From assembly GCA_009823505.1 (NCBI GenBank), contig VZQC01000356.1, positions 674,144 through 738,143 on the forward strand: DNA of 64,000 nucleotides, written 5' to 3'. How positions within the stretch are numbered: position 1 is the stretch's first letter; each line of letters starts with the position of its first letter. A model generated the notes under the pieces. It saw only the letters and a list, made by a program, of their open reading frames with translations. It had not been told where the DNA came from and ran no database searches. The position numbers and the translations under genes are program-made. Below, in pieces: positions 46,580 to 58,435 of the stretch. This DNA is from Rhizomys pruinosus. Lineage: Eukaryota > Chordata > Mammalia > Rodentia > Spalacidae.

Positions 46580-46722
46580 TATTTTGAGAAAATGTCTCAC
46601 TGAGTTTCCCAGCCTAGACTTCAAATCACTGTGTAGTCTAGGTAGGTCTTGAACTTGTGATCCTCCTGCCCCAGCCTACCAAGCTGGAATTACAGGTCTG
46701 CAGTGCCACATCCAGCTTCCAT
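46580..46722 (-). mobile_element. old B1-like SINE
   Basis: Reverse 7SL-like unit ('gtgatcctcctgccccagcc', 'gctggaattacaggtctgca'), strongly diverged. Confidence 0.7.
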
Positions 46723-47500
46723 CATCTTTCTACAGATATTCCTAGTGATCTCATGAGGATGCCTGGTCATCCGCAAGAGGAGCTCACTGAAGTGCCTCTT
46801 TCAGGTATCCCAAGTAAAGAAAACAAAAAAGACTGAAGACCTGTTACTAGCCGTTTCCCTTACAGTATTTTCCTATCCACTGGAATTTGATTCTCAGTAT
46901 GGTGATAGTTATTTTGGTGCACAAAGTCCCTTTGGCTATGGAGTTCCACAGCCCCTTCTTAGATCTTAACATTTTATCTTTCCCTTACTCTTGTGCATTC
47001 TGCTAACCGGGGTACATGCACTTGACTTTGCAGCTCAGAAAATTAAGCCTGTTGTTGAATATAGCAACATCTGCATCTAGACATATTTTCAGTTACTTGG
47101 CAACTACCTACCGAGTATGCAAAGAAGTGCACAGAGGACGCATGTAAATTAAGCTCTTACCATGTATAATTGTTAGTTTGGCACACCCAGGAAAAAAATC
47201 CTCACAGCTTCCTGCTTTAAGTCGCTGCAGCACATAGTAAAAACTATGAGATAGCCATGCTTTGCTCAGCAATGCAGCAGACAGCAAACCTGGTTCTGTG
47301 AGGATCCAGAGAACAGAACCCAGGATGCAGGGAACGTGAAGAAACCCAGGAAGATCATGAGCTCAAGGCCATCCTTGACCAAGTAAGATTGCAAATGAAG
47401 CATGAAACAACCCAAATAAAAGACAAATAAAAAAACTTACAGTAAACATTTAGCAGTCATGCTAAGGTATAAATAATGCTAAAATGACTTAGATGTAACA
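46723..47500. other. non-repetitive stretch, no gene seen
   Basis: Nothing recognised apart from a B1-like scrap near 47365-47390. Confidence 0.4.
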
Positions 47501-47511
47501 AAGGAGAAATT

Positions 47512-47880
47512 TTATTTATGCTGACCTCTCTTGTGCATCAAGGGCAGTATGGTCAAAAGAGTCCTGAAGACCCTCGGAGCGTTTGTGGGGCTGACTCTGG
47601 TTAATGTTAGGACTTTCTTCCCCAAGGTCTCTGCAGTTTTCGTCTTTCCCACCACCCACTCAATAGCACCAACAACTATGCCTGAGCAAAAGGTTCCTGC
47701 AAAATGACTGAGGCATTCCCGGCTGTCCCAGTACACCCCACCTGCAGTCAGAAGTAGGAGGCTGCAGTCCGCAGAGCCCCACTGGATTTCCTCACATTCA
47801 CTCCATCGTGTGTCCTGCCAGGTCCCTGGACGCCCAGTCTCCAACCCTATTGCTATGCCCAGTGCTCCGGCATCCACCAC
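47512..47880 (-). CDS. unidentified 122-codon ORF in a GC-richer island
   Basis: A minus-strand frame from ATG at 47880 to TAA at 47512, in a segment clearly richer in GC than its surroundings. It reads MVDAGALGIAIGLETGRPG at the start, with a hydrophobic middle (CSLLLLTAGGVYW and SGIVVGAIEWVVG). AATAAA lies just past the stop (about 47505), so it could be the end of a processed retrocopy. I recognise no family. Chance openness in a GC-rich stretch remains possible. Confidence 0.3.
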   Translation of the reverse strand: MVDAGALGIAIGLETGRPGTWQDTRWSECEEIQWGSADCSLLLLTAGGVYWDSRECLSHFAGTFCSGIVVGAIEWVVGKTKTAETLGKKVLTLTRVSPTNAPRVFRTLLTILPLMHKRGQHK

Positions 47881-48315
47881 AGTGTAGCCTCTTCCCCTGT
47901 ACAGGCTGCTCTCACAGGACCTGCCTTGTGCCGCCTTTAGCTCCTTTCAAGGGCTCCTAGCCTCCTCCAGGACTGCGTCAAGTACGATTCCTAAATTGTC
48001 TCTCTGGCCTCTCTCGCCTCCTACTTTGCAAACACCTCATTTCCTCAGGCTCACTTCCTAGGTCACCTTCTCTGGGAAGCAAACTTTCCTCTCTGTAACT
48101 AGAAGGGAGCACTATGCAGTGGGTTACAGCCTAGCACATGCATGTTTTTTGCCATACAATAGATACCACCCTACCCACTCATAGTCACTACAAATTCCTT
48201 AAAGGCCAAGTTTGGTCTTGTTTCTGTAACTATGGTTCTTAGTATAATAAGAACATAATAGCCTCTCCAAAAAGGAATGAGCTGCTGACTTGTAAGAAGC
48301 TATGGAATCCCTTAA

Positions 48316-48430
48316 GAAGTGCTTTGCACAGACCTTTAATCCCAGCACTCGGGAGGCAGAGGCAGGTGGATCTCTGTGAGTTCAAGACCAGCTGGGGCTG
48401 CAAGGAGACTCTGTCTCAAAAAGACCCCCC
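48316..48430 (+). mobile_element. B1 SINE with internal deletion
   Basis: 'Ctttaatcccagcactcggg' to 'gagactctgtctcaaaaaga', missing the head and the 'gtctacagagtgagttcc' segment. Confidence 0.88.
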
Positions 48431-49070
48431 CCCGAAAAAAGAAGTGCTTTGGGAAGAAAAGGCTGAGTATGCGGAGACATTCAAATTATTAAGAACTTCA
48501 GCAAAATATATAACTTTCACAATTAACAAAGAGCACGTCTTCCAGATGATGCATCACTGGTGTTATTTTTATGCAAAGGACAAGGACATTGTCATTTGCC
48601 TTATAATTGGACCTATTATTAGCATAAAAATAACAGAAACAAAATTATCCTTGTGTCTCACCCACATTTGAAGGGCATGTAAATATATTTCCATGAGATT
48701 TAGCAAAGGTATTGTAAACAAGACAGGTTATTAATTTATTCTAATTTTTATTATTTCATCTCCTAACAATCCTATGTACCTAAACTCACAAGCCCTTCAA
48801 ACTGTGACCTTATAAAAGGATCATGCAATATTTTTAAAATGTAAGTACTTTACAAATATTTTTGTCCTTTCAAAAGACAAATATCATTATTCCTATTATA
48901 CATATAAAGCAATAGAGAAATTATATGCTGACTACCACAGGAATTGAGATCAGTTTGACACAGAATTAGAAATTGTTATAATCCCTTGAGTATAATGGTT
49001 TAAACAATGTTCAATTCTTTCTACTTTAAGTTCAGAAAACAACTATATGATATTATTGGAAAAAAATCTA
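48431..49070. other. non-repetitive AT-rich stretch, no gene seen
   Basis: No repeat or exon recognised. Confidence 0.4.
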
Positions 49071-49077
49071 TTGTACA

Positions 49078-49307
49078 TATATTTTTATTTATTTATTTAT
49101 TTTTATGTGTATGAATGTACTGGCTGCATGCAGGTTTGTGCACCTGTGTCGTGCAATGCCACGGAAGTCAGAAGAGGGCATCAGATTTCCCTGGAAACGG
49201 AGCTGAAGGTGGTTCTCAGCCACCATGTGGGTGCTGGGGATCAAACCTGGGTCCTCTGCAAGAGCAGTCAGTGCTCTTAACTGCTAGGCCATCTCTCCAG
49301 CCCCTGT
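49078..49307 (-). mobile_element. B2 SINE
   Basis: Reverse B2 with TTTA-rich tail and the head 'aggccatctctccagcccct'. Confidence 0.94.
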
Positions 49308-49480
49308 GTATATTTTTCGACATAAGTTTAGAGTGAATCACTTGTCATTCCTGATTCAGTTTATTGTCTGTTCTTGCTTGATGTGGTAAGGGATACCCTC
49401 CTTTATAGGGTTGCAGAAAAAAAAAAGAGTGATAGACACAGGACAGGTGGGGCCTGTGCCTACTGCAGTGGAAGGCCTAG

Positions 49481-49561
49481 CACAGAGGACTGCAGCCAGA
49501 GAGCATGCACAGAGGACTGCAGCCAGAGAGCATGCACAGAGGACTGTAGCAAAGTGCTTAA
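49481..49561. repeat. 27-bp minisatellite, three units
   Basis: Units starting CACAGAGGACTG lie at 49481, 49508 and 49535. The period is a multiple of three, so frames cross it without interruption. No gene supports it as coding. Confidence 0.92.
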
Positions 49562-49611
49562 GCTCAAGCACAGTCTGTCAGTGAAAAGCAAAGTTTAAAA
49601 ACCAACATAAG

Positions 49612-49815
49612 GGTCTGGAGAGATGGCTCCAGGATTAAAAGCACTGGCTGCTCTTTTAGAAAATCTGGGTTCAATTCCCAGCACCCAATGGCAGCTGACA
49701 ACCTTCCATAACTCCAGTTCCAGGGATCCCAGGCCCTGCTCTACTCATGTCACAGGTGCACTTACACTCATGCAGGAAAAACACTTATATACATGAAATA
49801 ACTTAAAAATTATAA
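49612..49815 (+). mobile_element. B2-type SINE
   Basis: Forward B2 ('gtctggagagatggctccag'). AAAACCAACAT occurs on both sides (about 49599 and 49815), a target-site duplication. Confidence 0.92.
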
Positions 49816-50449
49816 AACCAACATGTACTTGGCACCTAATACATATTAGACTCTGTTCAATTGCTCTGTTTACAATTTTCTTTAATTCCCATAGCAATTC
49901 TGAGAGTTTTTAGTACTGCCTACATTTCATAGGAATAGAGTGATTTTGCAAATAAGTGGTTCACTCAGGATTCAGAATCTACATGGTCAACAAAGCTGGA
50001 GCCTAGATGGTGGAGCTTGTTACATCTCAGTATTGTTGTAGGATGACTATATTTAGCACTTTTACCTGCTTCTCTCTCTTGAGCCTTCAGATGTACTGCA
50101 AACCATGATCCTTCCTAGGGAGCAGCATAGTAAATAAACACAAAGTTCTTGCTGGTGCTTCAACTTCCCAGTGACCATCCTCAACGTGGATTCTCAAAAA
50201 TGGCAATTCCTCCCCATCTTTATTCTAAATCTCCTTCAAGTTTGTCATGCATTGTTGCTGCCCAACCTCCCACTTACCCTTCTCTCTGATAACCTTTCCT
50301 TGGATTACCTGGAAATTTCGATTTGCCTTTCTGTGAATATTTAATAATTCTCAAATTCTTTATGCCTCCTAAGAAACCTACCTTTATGGCCACTTTAATA
50401 TGCATTAACTAAGAGGCTAATTAATATTTAAGATCCACACTTGATCAGT

Positions 50450-50960
50450 GTATTATGCTCTACATGAATGATCCACAATAAAGCACCCTGAAACTCAATG
50501 ACATAAAACTGTTTCTTTTGACGTTTGGGTCAGACTTAGTAAGGAAGGCTAGTCTCTGCTCTAGTGTCAACTGGAGTCATTCAGCTATTGCCAGGAGGCT
50601 TTGCTTTCATGACTGGCTGGTTGTTACTGGTTGCTGGCTGAAAATTCTTCCAGGATGAAAAGAATGACATTGATGCCTCCCTGTGAAAACCTGTCCACGT
50701 GGTCTGGGGTCCCTCAGCATATGGGATTGGACCTTGAGAACTAATATCTGCAGAGAGCCTGCCAGACAAGGGCAGTCATTTCCCACGAGATGCAACAGTG
50801 TGCAGTGGAAACGTCATGTGGCAGCCTTTCTGTGCACACTAATCAACAGGCTTGAAGCCCTGCCCTGATTGTTTCCATCCTTTTAGCAGAAATTGACAAG
50901 GTCTGGAAGTGTTATTGGAGTTACAGACATTTTTAATGAACAGTCTGCTACATCTAGCTT
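50450..50960. repeat. possible ancient mammalian interspersed repeat
   Basis: 'Aaagcaccctgaaactcaat' followed by 'cataaaactgtttc' and the later 'ggcagcctttctgtgc' resembles old mammalian LTR or DNA elements. The family is not assignable by eye. The rest of 49816-51090 shows nothing. Confidence 0.3.
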
Positions 50961-51097
50961 ACCCATCTCAACAGCATTCAGCATCCTTTTCCAATAGAAC
51001 CATCTAGGTCAGTAGATAGCAATGAGTGTGTATCCCCTTATGGACATTTAGTATGTATGGAGACACTGTTTATGTGATCACAACTGTGTGTGTCTAT

Positions 51098-51181
51098 ACA
51101 TAATTTTATATATATATATAATTATGTATAAATGTATATATATAAAATTATGTATAATAATCTAATATATACATATATTAG
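51098..51181. repeat. two adjacent AT-rich palindromes
   Basis: ACATAATTTTATATATATAT pairs with the block ending ATATATAAAATTATGT, and ATCTAATATAT pairs with ATATATTAGAT further on. Both could extrude as hairpins. Confidence 0.85.
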
Positions 51182-51189
51182 ATAATGAT

Positions 51190-52330
51190 GATATGAGTTC
51201 TCCACATCAGATTTATTCATGATAAAATGTCAACAGTCCCTCAACTGAGAAACCTTACCTGACTCACTCTAATTCTATTGTAATCCTATTATATGACAAA
51301 TTGTGCCATCTGTAAATGACAATTATTTGAGGAATAGGATTTCGTGGCAGCATTTTTGCAGATCCTGATGGCATAGTGTTATGTCACCATTTCACTGCAA
51401 ATCCAGTCCACTGAATTTTGAATACTGTGGCTTAGATAGGGAGAGGTTTGAACAGTGTCCTTTGTGCAAGGTCGCACAAACAAATACCCAAACAGTAACC
51501 TTTGAATGTCAAGAGAAGATGAAGCAAAAGCCAAGCAGGCTCGAGATGCAGTGCACTGTGCTATGTCCCACTTACTTCTTCTCAGCCACAGAAAAGCATC
51601 TCGGAACCAAACTGAAAAGCACGGCAAACCTCAATGTCTGCTAAGGAGAATAATCTAGGCTCACTTTCTCCCCTTTTGATTCCAAACCTGTTCACCCATT
51701 GCCTTCTCTTTGACATTCTGCCTCAATGGAATTTGTTAACCTAGTTTCAAGTTCTGTGTGCTGTGACCCATGATGCCCTGCTGGACATGGCTCCTCTGGC
51801 ACTTAGTTTCTCATCACTAGACACTTATTTAAGACACAGACCCCTCCTAGGTGCCTACACAGTATCTTCCTATGCAAGAAACCAGACTGTCCCAAAAGGC
51901 AGAAGACTCCAACCCAGAAGATCTAGCCACCACTCCACCCTTAGCCACATCCTGACACAAAACTGTGTCCTGAATAACTCAGAGCAAGGTGCAATTGAAA
52001 GTCGGAAGCATGAATGGTGATGGTTTAGGATATTTTACATTATCAGTTATATTTAGCTGAGACTAATTATTACATTTAATTTTCTTTCCTTGAGTAGACT
52101 CTGTTTGGGTAGTGAGACTAATCAAGCAAAGATTTCCGAACAGAATTGATAGGCAAGGAAATAACAGATAATCCACCTAAATGCTAGTGGTCATACTGCC
52201 AAAAACTGTCCTTGCCTGTTAATGAACAGATAAGAACTCCAAGAATTTGCAAGTCTCTCAAATCAAAAATTCTTGAGAGTGTGCAGGAAGCCGAGTCACT
52301 TAAAATTAAACACTTTTGGATAATACTTAA
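51190..52330. other. non-repetitive stretch, no gene seen
   Basis: Frames at 51379-51644 and 51763-52020 have no splice or domain support. Confidence 0.4.
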
Positions 52331-52334
52331 ATAT

Positions 52335-52450
52335 CAAGTTGGGTGTAGGGGCTCATATCTATAATCTTAGCACTCTAGAGGCTGACACAGGAGAATTGCC
52401 AAAAATTTGAAGCCAGCCTGGGCTATACAGTGACTGTGTCTCAAAACGAT
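52335..52450 (+). mobile_element. old B1-like SINE
   Basis: 'Gttgggtgtaggggctcata' to 'gtgactgtgtctcaaaacg', diverged. Confidence 0.75.
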
Positions 52451-52954
52451 AAAAAATAAAACCGCTAAAGGTAAGTTCCAATGCTAGTTCTCCCACTTAG
52501 AAAATCCTGAACATTAGACAAGTTTTTTTGGTTTGTTTTTGTTTTGTTTTTTTTGTTGTTGTTGTTTTGTTTTTTTGTTTTTGAGCCACATTTCTAGAAA
52601 TGGCATTTTAAATATCTCTCACTGGAACACAACTGGATTCTAGATAAATTACAAAAGAATTCTAAGGTCCCATCCCCATTTTTTTAAAAAAAAAATCTTG
52701 ATAATAGTAACAATAAAAAGGTCCTTGGGTGGAAGCTGAGTCCTGAGCATTCTACGAGCAAGTAGGCTGGGACTGTATCTGTGACAAATACCAAAGGTCC
52801 GGGCCAGAAAAACAGGAAGCCACACACTTGAGAGCTGTAATTGGTATCTGCGATGTAAGCCAGAGGCTGGACTCTAGATAGATGACAACAAAGAAAACAG
52901 CCCAAACCCAACTTAGCTTCAGAAAGATACTGGGGTTTTAGGAAAGATTGATAT

Positions 52955-53450
52955 GGTCCAGAGAGAGAAGGCAGCGTGGCACCTGGGGAATAAGTGAGCA
53001 CAACACCAGGCGGGCTCATCACAGACCTGGGCACCGGTCCATTGCCTGCCAGCCACACCTGGCGCAGTTTGCACAGCAGTGAGGCAGAGTCACCCAGCCA
53101 GCTGGACAGCCACCAGGTCCAGAGAGAGGAGGCAGTGCAGTGCCTAGAGAACAGGGGAGCACACAAGGCAGTCTCATCAGTGCCCTGGTCACGGCTTGTT
53201 ACCTGCCAGCCAGCCACGCCCAGCTCAGTATGCATAGCAGCAGGAGGGAGTCACCCAGCCAGCCAGCCAGCCACCAGGTCCAGAGAGAGGAGGCAGCACT
53301 GCACCTAGGGAATAGTTGAGCACTACACCAAGCACGCTCATCAAGGCCCTGGGTATGGCCTGTTGCCTGCCAGCCAGTCACACCTGGCCCAGCATGCACA
53401 GTGGCGGGGTGGAATAACCCAGCCAGCTGGACACCCATGAGGTCCAGAGG
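52955..53450 (+). promoter_or_regulatory. L1 C 5' UTR monomers (161-bp type)
   Basis: GGTCCAGAG recurs at 52955, 53116, 53277 and 53441 (periods 161, 161, 164), giving three units and a partial. Units contain 'gcctgccagccacacc' and 'tcacccagccagc'. By position these are L1 promoter monomers, of a third kind. Confidence 0.85.
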
Positions 53451-53849
53451 GCACCATCCCCCCAACCCTCCTGAACTACAGTGAGGGTATACTATTGAGA
53501 ACAGCTGTAGCAATACCCAAGCACAGGGCAGGTACAGCTCAGCAGGGAAATGACCTGATTGTTACCTCCAGATTTATGGAGAACCTCCGGACCATTAGGG
53601 AAAGAGCTAGCTGAACTTCCCAATATATAACCAAAAGTGAAAACTGGAAACCTAGCACAACCAGGCCTCCATAAACCAAGGAGAGAACAATGAACACACA
53701 TGTAGGAAACAAGCAAGGTGAGCCTTCAACGCAGCGAACAAATGTTTGAGATTTGCACCAGAATACAAACAATAAACAAACCCACTGCCAAAATCACAAA
53801 GAAAAAACACAGGCAAAGTACATAATAAATATCCACCAAACCCTACCAG

Positions 53850-54545
53850 ACATAGAAGATCCTACAATAAGATCTCCCTGGAAGAAACCCAAGAAATGGA
53901 TCTTAGGAGAACAATCATAGACATAATCAAAGACATCAAAGAATATAAAGAGCAAATCAGAGAACTAAAGAGAATGAAAAACTCAGGAAGGAACTAGAAA
54001 CACTAAAAAGATCCCACGATGAAATGAAAAAGGAAATCGACCAGAGAATGACAAACTCCAAAAGGAAGTGGAAATACTAAAGAAATCTCAGGATGAAATG
54101 AAAAAGGAAATTGAACAGTCATCCAATCAAAGGATGGAAAAAAGCCTCAGAAGCAGAATGGAAGACAAAGCAGAAAAATGAATATCAGACCTGCAGGATA
54201 ACACAGCAACAAGAATCGTCAAGTAAAGATAATGAAAAATTAAAAAAAAAAAAAACACAAGAGTGGACTAACCAAGAAATGTAGGACACTATGAAAAGAC
54301 CTCTAAATCATAGGGATAGAGGAAGGAGAAGAATCCCAAAAGAATGGTACTGATCAGATCTTCAACAGAATAATAGAAGAAAATTTCCCCAAACTAAAAA
54401 AAAATGAAAAAGACAAACCTATACAAATACAAGAAGCACATAGAACACCAAATAGACAAAATCTGAAAAGAAACTCCCCACAGCATATCATAGTTAAAAT
54501 GCTAGACACTCAAAACAAAGACAAAATACTGAAAGACACAAGAGA
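53850..54545 (+). pseudogene. L1 C ORF1 remnant
   Basis: Coiled-coil-like and RRM phrases are recognisable ('ggatagaggaaggagaagaa', 'gaagcacatagaacaccaaa') with many stops and frameshifts. The C-terminal domain is cut off by the deletion at about 54550. Confidence 0.85.
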
Positions 54546-55055
54546 AAAAACCTCAACAAATACAAAAGGATTGAAATAATTTCATGCATTCTATCAGACC
54601 ATAACATAATAAAGCTCAATATCAACACCAGGATAAACATTATTATCTACAAGAACACAGGGAGACTAAACAACACACTCCTGAATAATGAATGGGTTCA
54701 TGAAGAAATAAAGGAGGAAATAAAAGCATTCCTGGAACTAAACGAAAATGACAATACAACACGACAAAACCCAATGGATACTTTAAAAGCAGTCTTAAGA
54801 GGGAACTTTATAGCCCTGGGTTCCTACATTAAAAAAAAAAAACAGAAAGAGCACAAACAATCTAACAATGTAACTAAAAACACTTGAGAGACAGCAACAA
54901 ATGAACCCCAAACTCAACAGACAAGAAGAAAAAAAAATCAGAGCAGAAATCAATGAAATAGAAACAAATAAAATTAAAAAAAAAAAATCAATGAGTCCAA
55001 AAGCTGATCCTTTGAGAATATTGCTCATATACACTTATTTTAAAAAGTGGAACAT

Positions 55056-55222
55056 AAGCTGGGTGTGGTGGTGCATGCCTTTAATCCTAGCAGTCGGGAG
55101 GCAGAGGCAAGTGGATCTTTGTGAGTTTAAGGCTACCCTGGTCTACAGAGTGAGTTCCAGGACAGTTGGGGCTACAGGGAGAGCCTGTCTTGAAAAGACC
55201 AAAAAAAAAAAAAAAAAAAAAG
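55056..55222 (+). mobile_element. B1 SINE inside L1 C
   Basis: Full B1: GCTGGGTGTGGTGGTGCATG, 'gtctacagagtgagttccag', A-tail at 55201-55220. Confidence 0.96.
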
Positions 55223-55369
55223 AAGACTCTGATAGGCCATTGCATGAAAGTGTGAGGGTGAAGCCTGGTCAGCAGTGGATACCCCAAGAAGATATTCAAG
55301 ATCCAAACTTGAGCACATACAATTTCAGCCACCTCATCTTTGACAAAGGGGCCAAGAAGACAAAATGGA

Positions 55370-56325
55370 GTTATGGTGGTTTGAATGAGAATGTCCCCCA
55401 TAGGCTTCAAGTATTCAGACATTTTGTCCCCAGTTGGTGGCACTGTTTGTTTGTCCCCAATTGCTAGAGATGTGAGATATTTGCCAAGGAGAGCTTCATA
55501 CAGGAAGTGGTACCAGCCTAAAAAAGAGACTTATGTTGCAAGCAAAGCTGGAAGAGCTGAGGCATCTAAGCCCTTTGGAAGTCAAGTCCCAGAAGTTGCA
55601 CATGGAGTACTAGAATTGGTGTTTGCCCTGCTGGTTTTTAGTCTTCTTTTGGTCCAGTATTTCCTCACTATGCCTCTATTCCTCCCTTTTGGAATGGGAA
55701 TGTGTATTTTTTCCACTATATGTTGACAGTATGTAATTTGTCTTTTGATTTTACAGGAGCTTACAGTTAAGAGATTAGCCTGGGTCTCAGAAGAGACTTT
55801 GGCCTGTAGACTTTTGAATAGAATTGAGACTGGTAAAGATTATGGGGACTTTTAAGGTTGGACTAAACGCATTTTGCATTTTATATGGTCATGAGCCTAT
55901 GGGGGCCAGGGAGTGGAATGTGGTGGTTTGAATGAGAGTGTTCCCCATAGGCTTCAAATATCCAGGTATTTTGTCCTGGATATTTGTCCTGTATTTTGTC
56001 CTGGATATTTGTCCTGTATTTAGTTGGTGGCACTGTTTTGGGATGTCTTAGAAGGTGTGCCCATGCTAGAGGAAGTACGTCACTGGGCATGGGAGTAGAG
56101 AGTTCAACAAACCTTGCCAGTCTCCAGTTGCTCTCTCTCAGCTTGCAGTGGTCACTGGAAGATGTGAACCCAGGCTTTCTTCTCCAGCTCCTGCCACCAT
56201 GCCTCCCTGCCATGGCAGACTCTAATTCCCTGGAACTGTCAATCATAAGGTCAAATAAACTCTTCCTTTTATAAGTTCCCTTGGTCATGGTGGTTTTATC
56301 ACAGCAACAGAAAAGTAACTAATAT
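55370..56325 (+). mobile_element. MaLR (MT-type) element nested in L1 C
   Basis: Two copies of the LTR start TGGTGGTTTGAATGAGA occur (55376 and 55921). The first LTR is cut short near 55450. An internal part follows, with the typical ending 'gggggccagggagtggaatg'. The second LTR is complete, with AATAAA at 56254 and the end 'cagaaaagtaactaat'. L1 sequence continues across it ('acaaaatggag' / 'ggaggaaagacag'), with a short duplication of about 4-5 bp. It is non-autonomous and has no coding capacity. Confidence 0.82.
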
Positions 56326-56892
56326 AGGAGGAAAGACAGCATCTTCAGCAAATGGTGTGGGCAAAACCTGATCACCACTTTTATAGAAGAATAAAATTAA
56401 ATCTGTACCTCTCACCCTGTACAAAAATCAACTCCAAATGAATCAAAGACCTCAATGTGAAACCCGAAACTCTGAAGGTAATTGGAGAAAACATTGGCAG
56501 CAACCTACAAGACATAGACATAGGAAAAGACTTTCTAAATTGGACAGCAGCTGCACAGGAAATGAGGTTGACCAATTGACAAGTGGGACTTCATTAAACT
56601 CAAAAGCTTCTGTACAGCAAGAGAAACAATCAGTGAAGAGAAAACCCACAGAGTGGGAGGAAACCTTCACCCCGATACATCTGACAGAGCATTAGCTGCC
56701 AGAATATATAAACTAATCAAAAAAACAAAGAAGTAAGAAAACAAATGACTCACTCAAAAGATGGAGTAAAGAGCTGAATACAGACTTCACAAGAAAGGAA
56801 GTAAAGATGGCTGAGAAACATCCTAAACAGTGTTCAACATCACTAATAATTAAAGAAATGCATATTAAAACCACTTTAAGATATCATCTCAT

Positions 56893-57130
56893 GGGGGCTA
56901 GAGAGATAGCCTAGCGTTTAAGAGCTCCAACTGCTCTTGCAGAGGACCCGGGTTCGATCCCCAGAACCCACATGGCAGCTGAAAACCGTCTTTAACTCCA
57001 GTTCCAGGGGAATTCGACACCCTCTTCTGACCTCTGCGGCATTGCACGACATGGGTGCACCAACCTACATGCAGACAATACATTCATACACATATGAAAA
57101 TAAATTTTAAAAAAATTTAAGAAAAAGTTA
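56893..57130 (+). mobile_element. B2 SINE inside L1 C
   Basis: Forward B2 ('gggctagagagatagcctag', 'ccgggttcgatccccagaac'). ATATCATCTCA flanks it (56880 and 57138). Confidence 0.95.
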
Positions 57131-58009
57131 AAAAAATTATATCATCTCACTACAATAAGACTACTCCTGGGTATATACCCACAAGATTCATCCTACCACA
57201 GAGATATATGTTTATTGCAGCCCTCTTCACAATAGTAAACCAACCCAAGTGCCCCCTCAACCAATGAGTGGATAAGGAAAATGGGGTACATCTACACAAT
57301 GGAGTTCTATGCAGCAGTAAAGAAAGATGACATCATGAACTTTGCAGGTAAAAGGATAGAACTAGAAGATATTATGCTAAGTGAAGTAACACAGTCTCAG
57401 AAAAACAAATGACAAATGGTATCCCTCATTTGTGGATGCTAGCACCAAGTACCTAGTTGTAAGGCAAATTGAGTAACATTAATGTTGTATTTCTTGTTAT
57501 CTAAAAGCAACTGTGCTGTTATAATGTGACTCGCTTAACGGGCTCTAGAATTAACCTACCACTTATTTTCAGACTTTATAGTTTTGGTATACATATGGGT
57601 GGAGGGTATGTATGCATGTTTTAGAGTAATATAAAATTAAAAGGGAAAACTGTGAATCCTGAAATATGATTTGGAAATAACATACAGTTTATTTTCCAAA
57701 TGACATGATTTTAGTATATGTGTGACATATATAAATGCATATGTTGAAACAATATGGATTGGAGGGAACAACAACAACAAAAGAACTGGGACAGGGAACT
57801 AACTGAAGCAGTAGACTTCTTCCCCTCAAAATAATCCTCTTCTTTGAAAAACTTTGAAAAGACTCAGAAGGGGATACAGGACACGTGTGGCAAACTGTAT
57901 GAACTCGGGGGGGGGGCATGGAGAGGAAAATGAGTCCTGATTGAACTGAGAAGTGATGTATGAAATGCATAAAAATTCAATAAAATACTAAATAAGAAAG
58001 ATTAACTTG

Positions 58010-58340
58010 AAGGGCTGGGTATATGGCTCAGTGGGTGAGAGTCCTGACTGTCCAAGCATGAGGGCCTGAGGCCAAATCTCTGTCACCCTCCTAAAAAAAA
58101 GTCCTACAGAGCTGGGAGCAGAGGCAGGAAGATTACTGGGACTTTTTGGCCATAAGCCTAGCTCCAGTTTCCATGAGAAACACTGTCTGAAAGGAACAAG
58201 GCAGAAAGTGATAGAACAGGACATCTGTCCTTCCTGGCCTCCATGCATCCACATGGGTGTGCACATACCCACACACGTGTTTACACACAGACACACAGAC
58301 ACACAGACACACAGACACACAGACACACACACACACAATA
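58010..58340 (+). mobile_element. B4-type SINE with (ACACAG)n tail
   Basis: A tRNA/ID-like head ('ggctgggtatatggctcagt', 'agcatgagggcctgaggcc') is fused to a B1-like second half ('gctgggagcagaggcaggaa'), the B4 layout. The tail is a 54-bp ACACAG repeat (58285-58338). Confidence 0.82.
58285..58338. repeat. (ACACAG)n to (AC)n microsatellite
   Basis: A CACAGACA repeat run grading into AC, at the SINE tail. Confidence 0.95.
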
Positions 58341-58435
58341 TGAAAAACAAAAATAACCACAATAATCACCCCAGACAAAAATCAATCCTTTTACTTGGAT
58401 CAGAAACAAAGCAAAAAGCTAAAGATTTAAAAAAT

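Larger units (their letters stand above)
52950..57990 (+). mobile_element. L1 retrotransposon C, deleted and nested
   Basis: A plus-strand L1 with monomeric promoter (52955-53450), leader, ORF1 scraps (53850-54545), ORF2 scraps (54550-57400) and a long 3' UTR ending in AATAAA and A-rich sequence at about 57985. Two large deletions are visible. One jumps at about 54550 from the ORF1 C-terminus to after the ORF2 endonuclease. The other removes the reverse transcriptase near 55010-55290. B1 (55056-55222), a MaLR (55370-56325) and a B2 (56893-57130) are inserted. Confidence 0.9.

Noticed and set aside
49481..49561. Direct repeats resembling a CRISPR array
   Set aside because: There are only three contiguous units with no spacers, in a mammalian genome. 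It is a minisatellite.
52870..53440. GC-rich tandem repeat with a 183-codon frame
   Set aside because: It is the L1 C promoter monomer array, and the frame spans monomers by chance.
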